From Devosia sp. (lineage in GTDB: Bacteria; Pseudomonadota; Alphaproteobacteria; Rhizobiales; Devosiaceae), in the NCBI RefSeq assembly GCF_024707125.1, contig NZ_JANQAH010000011.1, positions 806,001 through 870,000 on the forward strand: DNA of 64,000 nucleotides, read 5' to 3'. This document shows, in pieces, positions 34,450 through 44,400 of this stretch (positions are counted from its first letter, which is position 1; each line of letters opens with the position of its first letter). The position numbers and the translations under genes are program-made. Under the pieces are notes generated by a model. It saw only the letters and a list, made by a program, of their open reading frames with translations. It had not been told where the DNA came from and ran no database searches.

Positions 34450-36027
34450 TTACTCGAAGGTGACCGTGGTCATATTCGGCTGGTTTTCCGGCTGAACCGG
34501 CAGCGTCACACCCGAGCGCATTGCATAGGCCAGCACCTGATTGTGCACCGGCAGCAGCACGCGGTCGGACTTCACGGTGTCCCAGATTTCGGCGACGCTC
34601 GCGTCACGCTTGGCCTGGTCGCTCTCGGTGCCGAGGGCAACGATCTTCGCGTCGAGTTCGGGGTTGGTATAGAGGCCGACATTGTAGGTGCCGTGCGTTT
34701 CGGTCTTGGAGTGAACCAGATCGTTGAACACATAGGCGCTGTCGAAGGTCGGAACACCCCAGCCGAGGAGGTAGAAGTCGCTCTCGTTGGCAAGGATGAT
34801 CGGGGAGTGTTCGGCAACCGGGCGCGAAGCCAGAGTCACCTGGATGCCGATCTGGCCGAGCATGCCGACATAGGCGGTCGAGATCGCCTCGTCGTTGACA
34901 TAGCGGTTGTTCGGCGTGTCGAGGGTGACGGTAAAACCATCGGCGTAGCCGGCTTCGGCCATCAGGGCCTTGGCCTTTTCGACATCGGGAGCCGGGTAAG
35001 CATTGAGCTCTTCGGTCCAGCCAGCGACGAAGGGCGGGTTGGGGATACCGGTCGGGATCGACTGGCCGCGCATCACAATCTTCTGGATGGCGTCGCGATC
35101 GAGCACCAGCTCCATGGCTTCACGCACCAGCGGATTGTTGAAGGGGTTGCTATCGGTGATGTTGGACGACTTCAGCGGCGCATCGCCGAATTTGTAACCA
35201 AAGTAGATGAAGCGGTTTTCCGGGCCCGTTTCGACCTTGAAACCGTCGGTGGAGGAAAGGCGCTCGATATCCTGCGGCGGCACGTCCTGAACGATGTCGA
35301 CTTCACCCGAGAGCAGCGCCGAGATACGGGTCTGCGCATCGGCAATGGTCAGGTATTCGACGCCGGTCACGGCCGGAGCATCGCCCCACCATTCCGGGTT
35401 CAGGGCCAGCACAGTCTTCACGTCGACTTCACGCGACACCAGCGTATAGGGACCGGTGCCATTGGTGTTGAGCACGGCGTGGTTGGTGGCGCCGCTGGCA
35501 AAATCCTGGACGACGGCGAGGTCGTTCTCGTCGGCCCAGGTCTTGTCCATGATGAAGGTATTGGTGAGGTTGTTCGGGTAGATGAGCGAGGGGCCGGCCA
35601 TCTGGAACTCGACGGTATAGTCGTCGACCGCAGTCACGCCTTCCACCACGGAATGCAGCTGCTTCATGTTCGAGAATTCGCTCTTGGCGCGGGTGATCGA
35701 ATAGACCACGTCCTCGGCGGTAAAATCGCTGCCATTGTGGAATTTGACGCCTTCGCGCAGCTTGAACACCCAGACGGTGTCATCGCCTTCCTTGAGTGCC
35801 CATTCGGTAGCGAGGCGCGGCGTCAGGGTGCCGGCATTGTCGCGGCCAACCAGCGTCTCATAGATGTGGTGGGCCAGCGTGTGCGTATTGCCCTGGTTTT
35901 GCGAATGCGGGTCCAGCGTGAGTGCGTCCGATGAGCGGGCCCAGCGGATGGTCTCGGCATTGGCCACACCGGCGAGCATGGTCGAAGCGACAAGCGCTGC
36001 GGCAATGCGAGTCAGTGAAGTGTGCAT
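34450..36027 (-). CDS. ABC transporter substrate-binding protein, family 5
   Basis: 525-aa periplasmic binding protein. Start ATG 36027 (MHTSLTRIAAALVASTML) has GGAGAG seven bases upstream and yields a Sec signal peptide ending AGVANA-ETI. The mature protein opens IRWARSSDALTLDPHSQNQG and contains the SBP_bac_5 motif WVFKLREGVKFHNGSDFT. First gene of the operon with two permeases, the double ATPase and TetR. Upstream in-frame sequence to 36177 is Cys-rich and not part of the protein. Peptide-like ligand expected; not determinable. Confidence 0.92.
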   Translation of the reverse strand: MHTSLTRIAAALVASTMLAGVANAETIRWARSSDALTLDPHSQNQGNTHTLAHHIYETLVGRDNAGTLTPRLATEWALKEGDDTVWVFKLREGVKFHNGSDFTAEDVVYSITRAKSEFSNMKQLHSVVEGVTAVDDYTVEFQMAGPSLIYPNNLTNTFIMDKTWADENDLAVVQDFASGATNHAVLNTNGTGPYTLVSREVDVKTVLALNPEWWGDAPAVTGVEYLTIADAQTRISALLSGEVDIVQDVPPQDIERLSSTDGFKVETGPENRFIYFGYKFGDAPLKSSNITDSNPFNNPLVREAMELVLDRDAIQKIVMRGQSIPTGIPNPPFVAGWTEELNAYPAPDVEKAKALMAEAGYADGFTVTLDTPNNRYVNDEAISTAYVGMLGQIGIQVTLASRPVAEHSPIILANESDFYLLGWGVPTFDSAYVFNDLVHSKTETHGTYNVGLYTNPELDAKIVALGTESDQAKRDASVAEIWDTVKSDRVLLPVHNQVLAYAMRSGVTLPVQPENQPNMTTVTFE

Positions 36028-36505
36028 TAGCGTTCTCTCCGTTCCTGAATAGCGCCTTCTCGAAATAGATGTTTGGAAGGCTTGGGCCACACGAAAGCCC
36101 AATTTTATCAGGAGCGCAATTGCACAAACCCGAGCGCAATAGTCACAACCCCACCACAAAGCTGTTATAAACACCAAGCCGAACGTATTTTACGAAATCA
36201 GTTCGGCTTTCTATTGGTGAAAGTTGCGGAAAATACATGACGTGCTAGTTCGCACGTCATGTATACGGATGGAAGATGGAATTTCTTCCACGCACCCAGA
36301 AAAATTCTCCCCGGCGGGCCCGCATGGCGGTTTGGCAGAGGCCCTGGGCCACCACTGCCGGGGCGGCTCTTGAGCGCTCATAGCGCTGTTGGGTCTGGCT
36401 TTTCTCCCGCTCTTCCCGCTACCCTCACAACGCCGAAGCAGGGACTTTAGGCAGCAGGCCGCCCAAAAGACCTTGAACAAGGCCCGGCGGTTCAGGAGAG
36501 AGTAG
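36028..36505. other. 478-base divergent intergenic region
   Basis: Separates the third binding-protein gene (-) from an SDR gene (+). The left part (36060-36240) is relatively AT-rich and should hold both promoters; a large perfect inverted repeat lies at 36233-36264. The right part (36290-36480) is GC-rich with several short self-complementary stretches and no convincing ORF or known riboswitch fold. It could be a long leader of the SDR transcript. Confidence 0.5.
36233..36264. promoter_or_regulatory. 32-base perfect inverted repeat, candidate operator
   Basis: Arms ATACATGACGTGC (36233-36245) and GCACGTCATGTAT (36252-36264) are exact reverse complements of 13 bases around TAGTTC. It lies between divergent genes (importer binding protein and SDR) and is not followed by a T run, so an operator is more likely than a terminator. 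The TetR regulator at the end of the importer operon is a candidate ligand; this is inference. Confidence 0.6.
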
Positions 36506-37252
36506 ATGAATCAGATCGACCTTAACGGCCAGGTGGCCGTCATCACCGGCGGCGCACAGGGCCTGGGATTTGCCATGGCCAAGCGCATTCTCGATTCCGG
36601 TGCCAAGGTCAGCCTTTGGGACCGCGACGAAGAGACCCTGGCAAGGGCAGTAGATGCGCTGGGCACCGGCGCATCGAGCCAGGTGGTGGATATCACTGAT
36701 CTCGATGGGCTGGTCGAGGCGCATGCGCGGGTCGAGGCCGAGGTCGGCGGAGTGTCGATCCTGGTCAATTCGGCGGGTGTTGCGGGGAGCAATGCCAGCC
36801 TTGATCAATATGATCCGGACGAATGGCGGCGGGTGGTCGAGATCAATCTCAACGGCACATTCTACGTCAACAAGGCCGTCGTTCCCGCGATGAAGGCGCG
36901 CAATTACGGGCGCATCGTCAATATCTCCTCGGTGGCCGGCAAGGAAGGAAACCCCAATCTTTCGGCCTATTCGGCGGCCAAGGCGGGCGTGATCGGGCTG
37001 ACAAAATCGCTGGGCAAGGAACTGGCGGGCTATGACATCGCGGTCAATGCCATCACCCCGGCCACGGCCAAGACCCGAATTCTGGACACCCTGACGGACG
37101 AATTCATCCAGTACATGCTGACCCGGATTCCACGGGGAAGGTTTCTTGAAGTCGATGAGGCGGCCGCAATGGTGGCCTGGCTCGTCTCCAGGGAGAACAG
37201 CTTTACCACTGCCTCGGTCTTCGACCTCTCGGGCGGACGGTGCACTTATTGA
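36506..37252 (+). CDS. SDR family NAD(P)-dependent oxidoreductase
   Basis: 248-aa classical short-chain dehydrogenase. Cofactor motif TGGAQGLG near residues 15-22, then NSAGVAG, catalytic Ser in NISSVAG, and YSAAKAG with the Tyr/Lys pair. Asp in LWDRDEE after beta2 suggests NAD preference. FabG-like in length. AGGAGAGAG precedes the ATG. Divergent from the third importer operon and likely co-regulated with it. Substrate unknown. Confidence 0.93.
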   Translation: MNQIDLNGQVAVITGGAQGLGFAMAKRILDSGAKVSLWDRDEETLARAVDALGTGASSQVVDITDLDGLVEAHARVEAEVGGVSILVNSAGVAGSNASLDQYDPDEWRRVVEINLNGTFYVNKAVVPAMKARNYGRIVNISSVAGKEGNPNLSAYSAAKAGVIGLTKSLGKELAGYDIAVNAITPATAKTRILDTLTDEFIQYMLTRIPRGRFLEVDEAAAMVAWLVSRENSFTTASVFDLSGGRCTY

Positions 37253-37643
37253 AGTGATGTCGGGACTGACATCGGGCATTTGAGCTGCCCGATTCTCGCC
37301 ATGGTTGGTCGAAAGTGCGGCGCCCGCTGGCCTCGGAGCTGCCTATTTCACCGGGAAATGGCGCCTGATTGCGATAAATTCTTAGGGAGGGGCGAGCAGT
37401 TTACGCCCAGCCCTCGTCGCCATGACCGAACGGTAAACAAATTTTCATAAATCGGCCCCGTTTCAAGTTCTATTTTTACACGATGCAGTGATCAGTAATC
37501 GCTGCCCCGCGGCCTGCACAACCCTAGTTCAATGTGGTCGATGTTGTGCGGCTACTTCAAGTTACATTTGCGTAACATTCGATCTTTTAAACGTCAGCGC
37601 TGCTTGTGCAGGAGACTGACTGCTAAAGCACGCACGGGGTATC
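37253..37643. other. 391-base intergenic region
   Basis: No convincing gene. Near the left end two alternative hairpins follow the SDR stop (37257-37274 and 37272-37294). The middle (37370-37480) is AT-rich relative to its flanks and could hold the promoter of the membrane-protein gene. GTTAC-ATTTGC-GTAAC at 37561-37576 is a small inverted repeat upstream of that gene. Confidence 0.5.
37257..37294 (+). terminator. possible terminator hairpins after SDR gene
   Basis: Two overlapping stems: GATGTC/GACATC (37257-37262 with 37269-37274) and ATCGGGCA/TGCCCGAT (37272-37279 with 37287-37294). They share bases, so only one can form at a time. The U content after the second stem is poor (TCTCG), making this a weak terminator call. 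Confidence 0.4.
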
Positions 37644-38294
37644 ATGCAGGTACTTTCTATTCTATCCGAGCCGATCTTTATCAAGGGCGGTATTCGCATC
37701 ATACACTTCATCGGTCTGGCCCTTGGACTCGGCACGGCTACCTTCCTCGATCTGATGATCGTCCGCTTCATGCTGCGCAGCAAAATCCGCCAGTCTCAGG
37801 CAGATGCATTCCACTTCGGCACGCGGGTAGTGACCGTTGGGCTCATCTTGCTGTGGATCAGCGGACTGGGGTTTTTGGCCTATTATGGAGCCTTCGATCC
37901 GGAAAAACTGGCCAATCCAAAAATCTGGGCCAAGGTGAGCATCGTCGCAGTCCTCACGGTCAATGCCGTCTATCTGCACCGGGCCGTGCTGCCCTTGGTC
38001 GATCAGCAAGTGTCGCGCACGCTGTTCGATGGCCTCAGCCTGCGCCAGCGCGTGCTGATGCTGATCGGCGGAGCCACTTCGGCCACCTGCTGGTATGTTC
38101 CGGTGGCACTGGGCAGCATTCCGCAGTTCAACAACAGCCTGCCGGCCAACCAGCTCTGGGCCCTGTTCTGCGCCTTGCTGATCACAACCAATGCCCTGGC
38201 CATTACCGCCTTCTTCAGCATCGAGGCGCTGATGCGTTGGCGTCAGGGTCGCGGGCAGGAAGTCGGTGCGTCTGACCGGCCTTCGGCAGCCTGA
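37644..38294 (+). CDS. membrane protein of unknown function
   Basis: 216-aa protein with about five hydrophobic segments (roughly residues 15-40, 60-82, 95-115, 135-155 and 165-190). The first helix contains H21 in RIIHFIGLALGLGTATFLDL. Nothing in it identifies a known transporter or enzyme family with confidence; a small heme- or quinone-binding membrane protein is possible but unsupported. Single gene on its own AT-rich upstream region, ending at a strong convergent hairpin. Shine-Dalgarno is weak. Confidence 0.8.
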   Translation: MQVLSILSEPIFIKGGIRIIHFIGLALGLGTATFLDLMIVRFMLRSKIRQSQADAFHFGTRVVTVGLILLWISGLGFLAYYGAFDPEKLANPKIWAKVSIVAVLTVNAVYLHRAVLPLVDQQVSRTLFDGLSLRQRVLMLIGGATSATCWYVPVALGSIPQFNNSLPANQLWALFCALLITTNALAITAFFSIEALMRWRQGRGQEVGASDRPSAA

Positions 38295-38320
38295 CCGAGC
38301 CCCAACTTTTGCCAATGAAC

Positions 38321-38346
38321 GTCCGGGCGGGTTCTCCCGCCCGGAC
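38321..38346. terminator. bidirectional terminator hairpin
   Basis: Perfect 11-base-pair stem GTCCGGGCGGG (38321-38331) and CCCGCCCGGAC (38336-38346) with tetraloop TTCT, placed between the convergent membrane-protein gene (+) and the HlyD gene (-). The plus-strand tail TGTTCTATTCC is only moderately U-rich. Confidence 0.75.
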
Positions 38347-38350
38347 TGTT

Positions 38351-39652
38351 CTATTCCTCCCGGAAGGCGCGGGCGACCTGATCGGCCATGGGCTGGGTGA
38401 GATAGGTGAGGATGCTGCGATCCTGGGTTTTGATGAACACTTCGGTCGGCATGCCGGGCAGCAGTTCCAGCTCGCCCAACTTGGCCAGCTCGGTGTCCGC
38501 CAAACGAATGCGCGACAGATAGTAGGTTTGACCCGATTGTCCGTCGCTGATGCGATCCGCCGAAATCTGGGTGATCTCCCCGTGAAGGTCCGGCGTCGTG
38601 CGGAGGGAGAAGGATGAGAGGCGCACCATCGCCTCCTGCCCGATCGTCAATTGGTCAATATCCTGAGGCGATACGCGCGCCTCGATGATCAGATCGTCAT
38701 TGTCAGGCACGACCAGCATCAGCGTTTCGCCCGGCGCGACGACGCCTCCGACCGTGTGAACCGCCAATTGGTGGATGAACCCAGCCTGGGGCGCCCTGAT
38801 GGTCACACGCTGCAACTGGTCGAGCGCCGTGACGCGTCGCTGTTCGAGCTCACTCAGCTGGGCATCGATCTCGCGCAATTCCTTGGTGACTTCGCTTTGC
38901 AGCACGTCGTCGATCTGGGCGATTTCGAGACGTGTCTGGCTGATGCGACCGCGGATCATGGCAATCGTGGCGATCATCTGCCCCTGGGACCCTTCGAGTT
39001 CAGCCAGGCGCCGTTCGATCTCGGCGACGCGAGCGGCCGTGACGAGGTTTTCCTCGCGCAGCGCCGCAACGTTTTCGAGCTCGGCTCGATATGACACGAG
39101 GAGCCGTCCGAGCGCGGCCAACTGGGCCTCATTGCCGACCACTTCCTGCTCGGATTGCAGAATTTGCTCGCTCAACTGCGCCTTCTGTCCCTCGCGCGCG
39201 ATGCGCCGCGTTTCCATCAGATCGGCTTCCCCCGCCATGATATTGGCAAGCCGGGGATCGGTCCGATCAAGGGTGGGCGGATAGTCGACCCCTTCGACGA
39301 AGGCCTGTTCGGCAAGGAGGCGGGCCCTGCGCACCGTCAGCTCTGAAATGGCGTCGGAAACCATGGCAAGGCTCGCCTGCGGCACTGTCGCGTCGAGTTG
39401 GGCGAGGATATCGCCATTGGCCACAAGCTGCCCGTCGCGCACCCGCAATTCGCTGACAATGCCGCCGGTTGGATGCTGAACGCGTTTGACGCTGGAATCG
39501 ACGACCACGCTGCCGGCCGTCACGATCGCCCCTGATATCTCGACCATGGCCGCCCAGACGCCGACGCCCAGGACCAGGAGCAGGGTGACGAGGCCGCCCG
39601 TGAGCAGCAGATGGCGCATCGACCTGCGGGCGCGAGAGGGGGAAGCTGTCAT
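38351..39652 (-). CDS. type I secretion periplasmic adaptor (HlyD/PrtE family)
   Basis: 433-aa membrane-fusion protein. A short cytoplasmic N-terminus and one membrane helix (about residues 14-36, LLLTGGLVTLLLVLGVGVWA) precede a lipoyl-like half-domain (GGIVSELRVRDGQLVANGD), a long coiled coil (about 95-280) and the C-terminal beta-barrel (RVSPQDIDQLTIGQEAMVRL). This is the PrtE/HlyD layout. The start overlaps the ABC exporter stop (ATGA). It bridges that exporter to an outer-membrane TolC-type channel, which is not encoded in this window. Cargo: the two RTX peroxidases encoded upstream. Confidence 0.93.
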   Translation of the reverse strand: MTASPSRARRSMRHLLLTGGLVTLLLVLGVGVWAAMVEISGAIVTAGSVVVDSSVKRVQHPTGGIVSELRVRDGQLVANGDILAQLDATVPQASLAMVSDAISELTVRRARLLAEQAFVEGVDYPPTLDRTDPRLANIMAGEADLMETRRIAREGQKAQLSEQILQSEQEVVGNEAQLAALGRLLVSYRAELENVAALREENLVTAARVAEIERRLAELEGSQGQMIATIAMIRGRISQTRLEIAQIDDVLQSEVTKELREIDAQLSELEQRRVTALDQLQRVTIRAPQAGFIHQLAVHTVGGVVAPGETLMLVVPDNDDLIIEARVSPQDIDQLTIGQEAMVRLSSFSLRTTPDLHGEITQISADRISDGQSGQTYYLSRIRLADTELAKLGELELLPGMPTEVFIKTQDRSILTYLTQPMADQVARAFREE

Positions 39653-41406
39653 GCTGCGCTCCCTCCCTGATGGTGCCGTTCGGGGTGGATTGGGGTGGAT
39701 ACGTCCTGACGCAGGATTTCCCTGATCACCTCCTCCTTCGGGCCGAAGGCGCGCTGACGGCCATCGGCAAGGACCAGCACCTGATCGAGGCCCACCAGCG
39801 CGCTCGGGCGATGGGCCACCACAATGGCGATACCATTGCGCTTGCGAATGGCCAGCAGTGTCTGAGCCAGGGCCTCCTCGCCTTCCGCATCGAGGCTGGA
39901 ACTGGGCTCATCGAGGACCACGAGGAACGGGTCGCCATATATTGCCCGGGCAAGGGCGATGCGCTGGCGCTGCCCGCCCGACAGTTTGGCGCCCGATTCC
40001 CCGATCTGGGTTTCATAGCCATCGGGCAGCTGGGTGATGAGGTTGTGAACGCCGGCGGACTTTGCGGCGGCAATGGTCGCCTGTGGATCGGCGTCCTGAT
40101 GGAAACGGGCAATATTCTGCGCCACGGTTCCGGCGAAAAGCTCCACATCCTGCGGCAGATAGCCGATATGCCGCCCCAGCGTTTCCTGCGACCACTGGTC
40201 AATGGTGGCGCCGTCAAACCGTATGCTCCCCAGGCGCCCAGGCCAGACGCCGACCAGGGCCCGTGCCAGCGACGATTTTCCCGAGCCGCTGCGGCCGATA
40301 ATGCCCAAGCCTGATCCGGCCGAGAGCGTGAAATTGATGCCGTGAAGGGCCAGGACATCCGTGCCGGGCGGCGACAAGGAGAGAGCGTTGACGGTGACCA
40401 TGCCCGTCGGCGGCGGCAGGGGATAGGGATCGCTCTCTGCGGGTACTTCGCTCAACAGCGTTGCGAGCCGCCGCCAGCTTTGCCGGGCGGCGATAAAATT
40501 CTTCCAGTTGGCGGTTGCCAGTTCCACGGGCGCGAGAGCGCGGGCGACGAGGATCGAACTGGCGATGATCACGCCCGGCGACGCCTCGCCCACAATGACG
40601 AGATAAGCCCCGAGCGCGAGCACGCCTGACTGCAGGACCATCCGCATCATCCTTGTGATGGCGCTGAGCGTGCCGGTGAGATCGGTGGCGCGCTCCTGGG
40701 CCCTCAGCAGCTTGTCGCTGGTTTGGCCCCAGATGCGCGTGAGGGGGCGCAGCATGCCCATGGAGACCAGGACTTCGGCATTGCGGCGGCTGGATTCGCT
40801 GACGATATTGCGCTGCGCGGCATGCCCCATGGCAAGGCGCGCCGGTTTCTGGCCCAGGGCTTCAGCCAGAATTGTCAGGACCAGCAGCAGGGCCGCACCA
40901 CATAGGGCGGCAATCCCGAGCCAGGGGTGAAAGGCGTAGCAGACCAGCACATAGAGCGGCATCCAGGGCAGGTCGAACAGGGCACCAGGACCGGCGCCGG
41001 AGAGGAAGGAACGGATCTGCTCGAGGTCACGCAGCGGTTGACCGCCATCATTGGCGGCGCTCCGGCTGATGGTTGAGCGCACCATCGCATCATAGGTGCG
41101 CTCGGAGAGGGTTTCATCGAGTGCGGCGCCGACACGGCCGAGCAGGCGGCCGCGGATGATTTCGAGCAGCCCCTGGAAGGCGAAGAGGACCAGCACGATG
41201 GCCGAGAGGCCGACCAGGGTAGCGATGCTGCGGCTGGGCAGGATGCGGTCATAAACCTGCAGCATGAACATGGAGCCGTTCAGCATCAGCAAGTTGATGA
41301 TCATGCTGAAGACGAAGGCGCCCAGGAAGGCGTTTCGCGACTTGGCGAGAACGCCATTGAGTTCGGAGGCGCCCCGCGCTGCGTGTCTTTGAGCGGAAGT
41401 CGACAT
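39649..41406 (-). CDS. type I secretion ABC exporter, permease-ATPase (PrtD family)
   Basis: 585-aa fused membrane and ATPase protein. Membrane domain ~25-310 starts with FLGAFVFSMIINLLMLNGSM and MLQVYDRILPSRS, characteristic of PrtD/HasD exporters. ATPase domain: Walker A GRSGSGKSSLARALVG, signature LSGGQRQRIALARAIYGDP, Walker B LVVLDEPSSSLD. No C39 peptidase domain, as expected for exporters of RTX proteins with C-terminal signals. Located 65 bases downstream of the second peroxidase gene in the same direction, so it most likely exports both. Confidence 0.95.
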   Translation of the reverse strand: MSTSAQRHAARGASELNGVLAKSRNAFLGAFVFSMIINLLMLNGSMFMLQVYDRILPSRSIATLVGLSAIVLVLFAFQGLLEIIRGRLLGRVGAALDETLSERTYDAMVRSTISRSAANDGGQPLRDLEQIRSFLSGAGPGALFDLPWMPLYVLVCYAFHPWLGIAALCGAALLLVLTILAEALGQKPARLAMGHAAQRNIVSESSRRNAEVLVSMGMLRPLTRIWGQTSDKLLRAQERATDLTGTLSAITRMMRMVLQSGVLALGAYLVIVGEASPGVIIASSILVARALAPVELATANWKNFIAARQSWRRLATLLSEVPAESDPYPLPPPTGMVTVNALSLSPPGTDVLALHGINFTLSAGSGLGIIGRSGSGKSSLARALVGVWPGRLGSIRFDGATIDQWSQETLGRHIGYLPQDVELFAGTVAQNIARFHQDADPQATIAAAKSAGVHNLITQLPDGYETQIGESGAKLSGGQRQRIALARAIYGDPFLVVLDEPSSSLDAEGEEALAQTLLAIRKRNGIAIVVAHRPSALVGLDQVLVLADGRQRAFGPKEEVIREILRQDVSTPIHPERHHQGGSAA

Positions 41407-41445
41407 GATAGCTCGCCCTCATCGGTCCGGCACGTCGATTTTTTT

Positions 41446-41464
41446 GGGGGCGGATACCGCCCCC
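41446..41464 (-). promoter_or_regulatory. stem-loop between peroxidase and exporter genes
   Basis: GGGGGCGG (41446-41453) and CCGCCCCC (41457-41464) form an eight-base-pair stem with a three-base loop. On the transcribed minus strand it is followed by seven A residues rather than U, so it is not an intrinsic terminator. It may limit or stabilise read-through from the abundant cargo mRNA into the exporter genes. Confidence 0.5.
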
Positions 41465-41471
41465 TCCTGGT

Positions 41472-44400
41472 CTAGAGCAGGAAACTTGCCCCGGTCAGCA
41501 CATGATTGCCGGTGAGGTCGATCTGGAAATCGATCCCGGCCGTCGTGTCGGTGGTTCCCTGGACGATCGTGTGGTCGACGCCGCTGATATTGACCACCTG
41601 ATAGCGCAATTGCCCGGCCACATTGGTCGCCCCGAAGGGACCGCTGCCGACAAAGGTAAAGGCGTCATCGGTCACATCGGCCGCATTCACTCTGTTGGCG
41701 TCGATGCCGCTGAGGTCGATGCGGTCCGAGCCGACCGTGAAGTCGGTGATGATGTCGCGCGTCGCCGCGGTGTTGCCCGTCGTGATCACCTGCGTTGGTC
41801 CGCCCGTACTGCCGGTGAAGACGAAGGTGTCCGCCTGCGTTCCGCCGGTCAGGGTGTCACGGCCGGCGCCACCGATGAGGCGATCGGCCCCGGCCCCACC
41901 GATCAGGGTGTCGGCCCCATCGAGACCGCTGAGGACGTTGTTGCCGCTATTGCCGGTGATGACATTGGCCTGCGTATTGCCGGTGCCATAGATCGGTGCA
42001 GTACCTGTGAGGGTGAGGTTTTCGACATTGGCGGCCAGGGTATGGCTGACCGAAGCTTGCACAAGGTCCGTGCCGCCGCCGCTTGCCTCGATCACAGCGT
42101 CGCTCGCATTGTCGACGACATAGGTATCGTTGCCGGCCCCGCCGGTCATGTTATCGGCTCCGGTTCCGCCATCGAGCGCGTCTGCGCCGGCATCCCCGGA
42201 GAGAGAGTCACTGCCATCGCCGCCATTCAGTATGTCATTGGCGGCGCCGCCAATGAGCGTATCGGCGCCGGCACCGCCGTTCAGCGTGTCGGCCCCGCCC
42301 TCCCCGTTCAGGAGATCGTCGCCGGCATTGCCGTTGAGGGTGTCGTTGCCGCCGCGACCGGCGGCATTGTCCTGACCGGCCGTGCCGTCAAAGACATTGG
42401 CCGCGCCATTGCCGATATAGGCATCGCCCACGACGTCGGTCGAGGCAGAGACCACCTGCTCGGCATTGCCCGCGTCATCGACGAAGCTGACGATCACGCG
42501 CAGCGGCTGGTTGACGAAGGTTGGTATATAGCTGGCCGCCGTCGCGCCGACGATATTGGTCCAGACGAGGCCAATCTGTCGCTGCCACTGGTAGGAGAGC
42601 GTGGCGCCGGTCATGCCATTGGCGTCGGCGATGCCGCTGGTCGAGGCGGTCAGCGCCTGCCCCTCGGTGGGTGTCGTGTCCGAGATGATGGGCACGCCGG
42701 AGACCGGCACATTGCCGATCACCACGAGCTGATCGGCAAATTGCAGGCGCTCCACGCCATTGAGCGTGTCGGTGCCATCGCTGCCATTGGCGTTGTGCAC
42801 CACGGTAACGACGCCACCGGCAAAGCTGACGGTGTAGGCGGCGCGATTGCCGGCAAATACGGCTGTGTCGACGCCGAGGCCTCCCGCAATCGTGTCGTTG
42901 CCACCACGACCGGTCAGTGTGTCGTTGCCGGCAAGGCCCCGCAATTCGTTGGCCGCTGTGTTACCGCGCAGTTCATCGGCAAGGCCCGAGCCGATCAGGC
43001 CTTCGATATCGAAGTAACTGTCGAACTGGGCATCGCCGGTATTGGCGGTGAGGAAGTTGATGAGGTCCGCGAGGACGCCGGACGTCGCGTCCTGATAGGA
43101 CGCAAAATCGAAGCCCTTGTCGCCGTCGATGACTTCGCGCGAGAGCGCATCGGCCGCGCCGCCGCTGCCGCCCACCAGAATATCGTCGCTCTCGCCGCCA
43201 TCGAGCCGATCCATTCCGGTGCCGCCAAATAGCGTATCATTGCCCAACTCTCCGAACAGGCGGTCGTCATCGGCATCGCCATAGAGCGTGTCCGCTCCCT
43301 CGCCGCCCTTGATCTGGTCGCGCCCGGCATCGCCATGCGCAATATCGTCGCCAATGCCGGCAAAGATCTCGTCGTCTTCGGCACCCGAGGAAATGGTATC
43401 ATTGCCTTCCCCGCCATGGACGAGGTCCACCCCGGCGCCGGAATTGATGATGTCATTGCCCTCATTGCCGCGCATGAGGTCGTCGCCGCCCGAATCGTTG
43501 AGCGTGTCGTCACCCAATCCGCCGGTGAGGAAGTCATTGCCCGCCCCACCCTGGAGATTGTCGTTGCCGGCATCGCCATAAATGGAGTCCGAGCCGCCAC
43601 CACCATTGATGGTGTCATTGCCATCAAGACCGGAAATCACCTCGCTTTGGGCGAAAGTGGCGCGCGCCGCGCCGGAATTGTCGGGGCTATTGGTCAGGTT
43701 CAGGCGCACCTGCGCCGCCGAGAAGCTGTCGGTGTGCAGGTTGGTCACGCCGGTCGTGCGCATGATCATGTCGGCGAAGTTCTCGCCGTCGATCTCATGG
43801 AGGATGTTTTCCTCGGACAGGCGGGCCTGGTAGTAGAGCCGATCGCCATTCTGCAGGTTTTGCATGTGATAGGCGAAGACGAAGTCGAAGGTTGAGCCAA
43901 GTAGACCACCCGCGACCTTGGCCTCGGCCAGCCCACCGATCCACAGATCGATGTTCCAGAATGACTGGCTCGCTGCATAGAGCGGATCGGACGACCCCAG
44001 CGTGCCGTTCATGAAGGCAACATTGCCCATGGCCGCCAGCGCCTGGGCCCTGGCTCCAGCGATGTCGCTCATTGCCGTATCGCCAAAGGCATAGGCCGCA
44101 ATGAAGTTCAGCAGCGATGAGGGGTTCTTGAGATTGGCGCCGAAATCGGCCCAGCTGTCATAGGCCGCGAGGGCGGGATCGCCATTGGCGGCAAACAATT
44201 GCTGCCGCAGCTCGTTGAGCCTGGGCAGGCCCGTGTCGCGGCCGCGGGTGATGTTGATGGTCGCCAGATCCAGCGGCAGGCCCAGGAGGTTGTTGCGCAG
44301 CGCGTCGGTGACAAATTCATCGATCTCATTGCCAACCTGCATCGACATGCCGGTGGCTATGCCCGCGGCGCCGCCGGCAGCTTCGAAGGCCGTTGGATTG

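Noticed and set aside
36259-36450. 63-residue open frame in the divergent region upstream of the SDR gene
   Set aside because: No ribosome-binding site, starts inside the inverted repeat, and has no recognisable features.
36290-36480. Possible riboswitch or structured leader before the SDR gene
   Set aside because: GC-rich and locally self-complementary, but no known riboswitch consensus could be matched by eye.
41502-43232. 576-residue open frame antisense to RTX peroxidase B
   Set aside because: Low-complexity Gly/Ala/Val/Arg/Asp composition mirrors the GC-rich repeat DNA of the real gene; no start signal or domain. Treated as a shadow.
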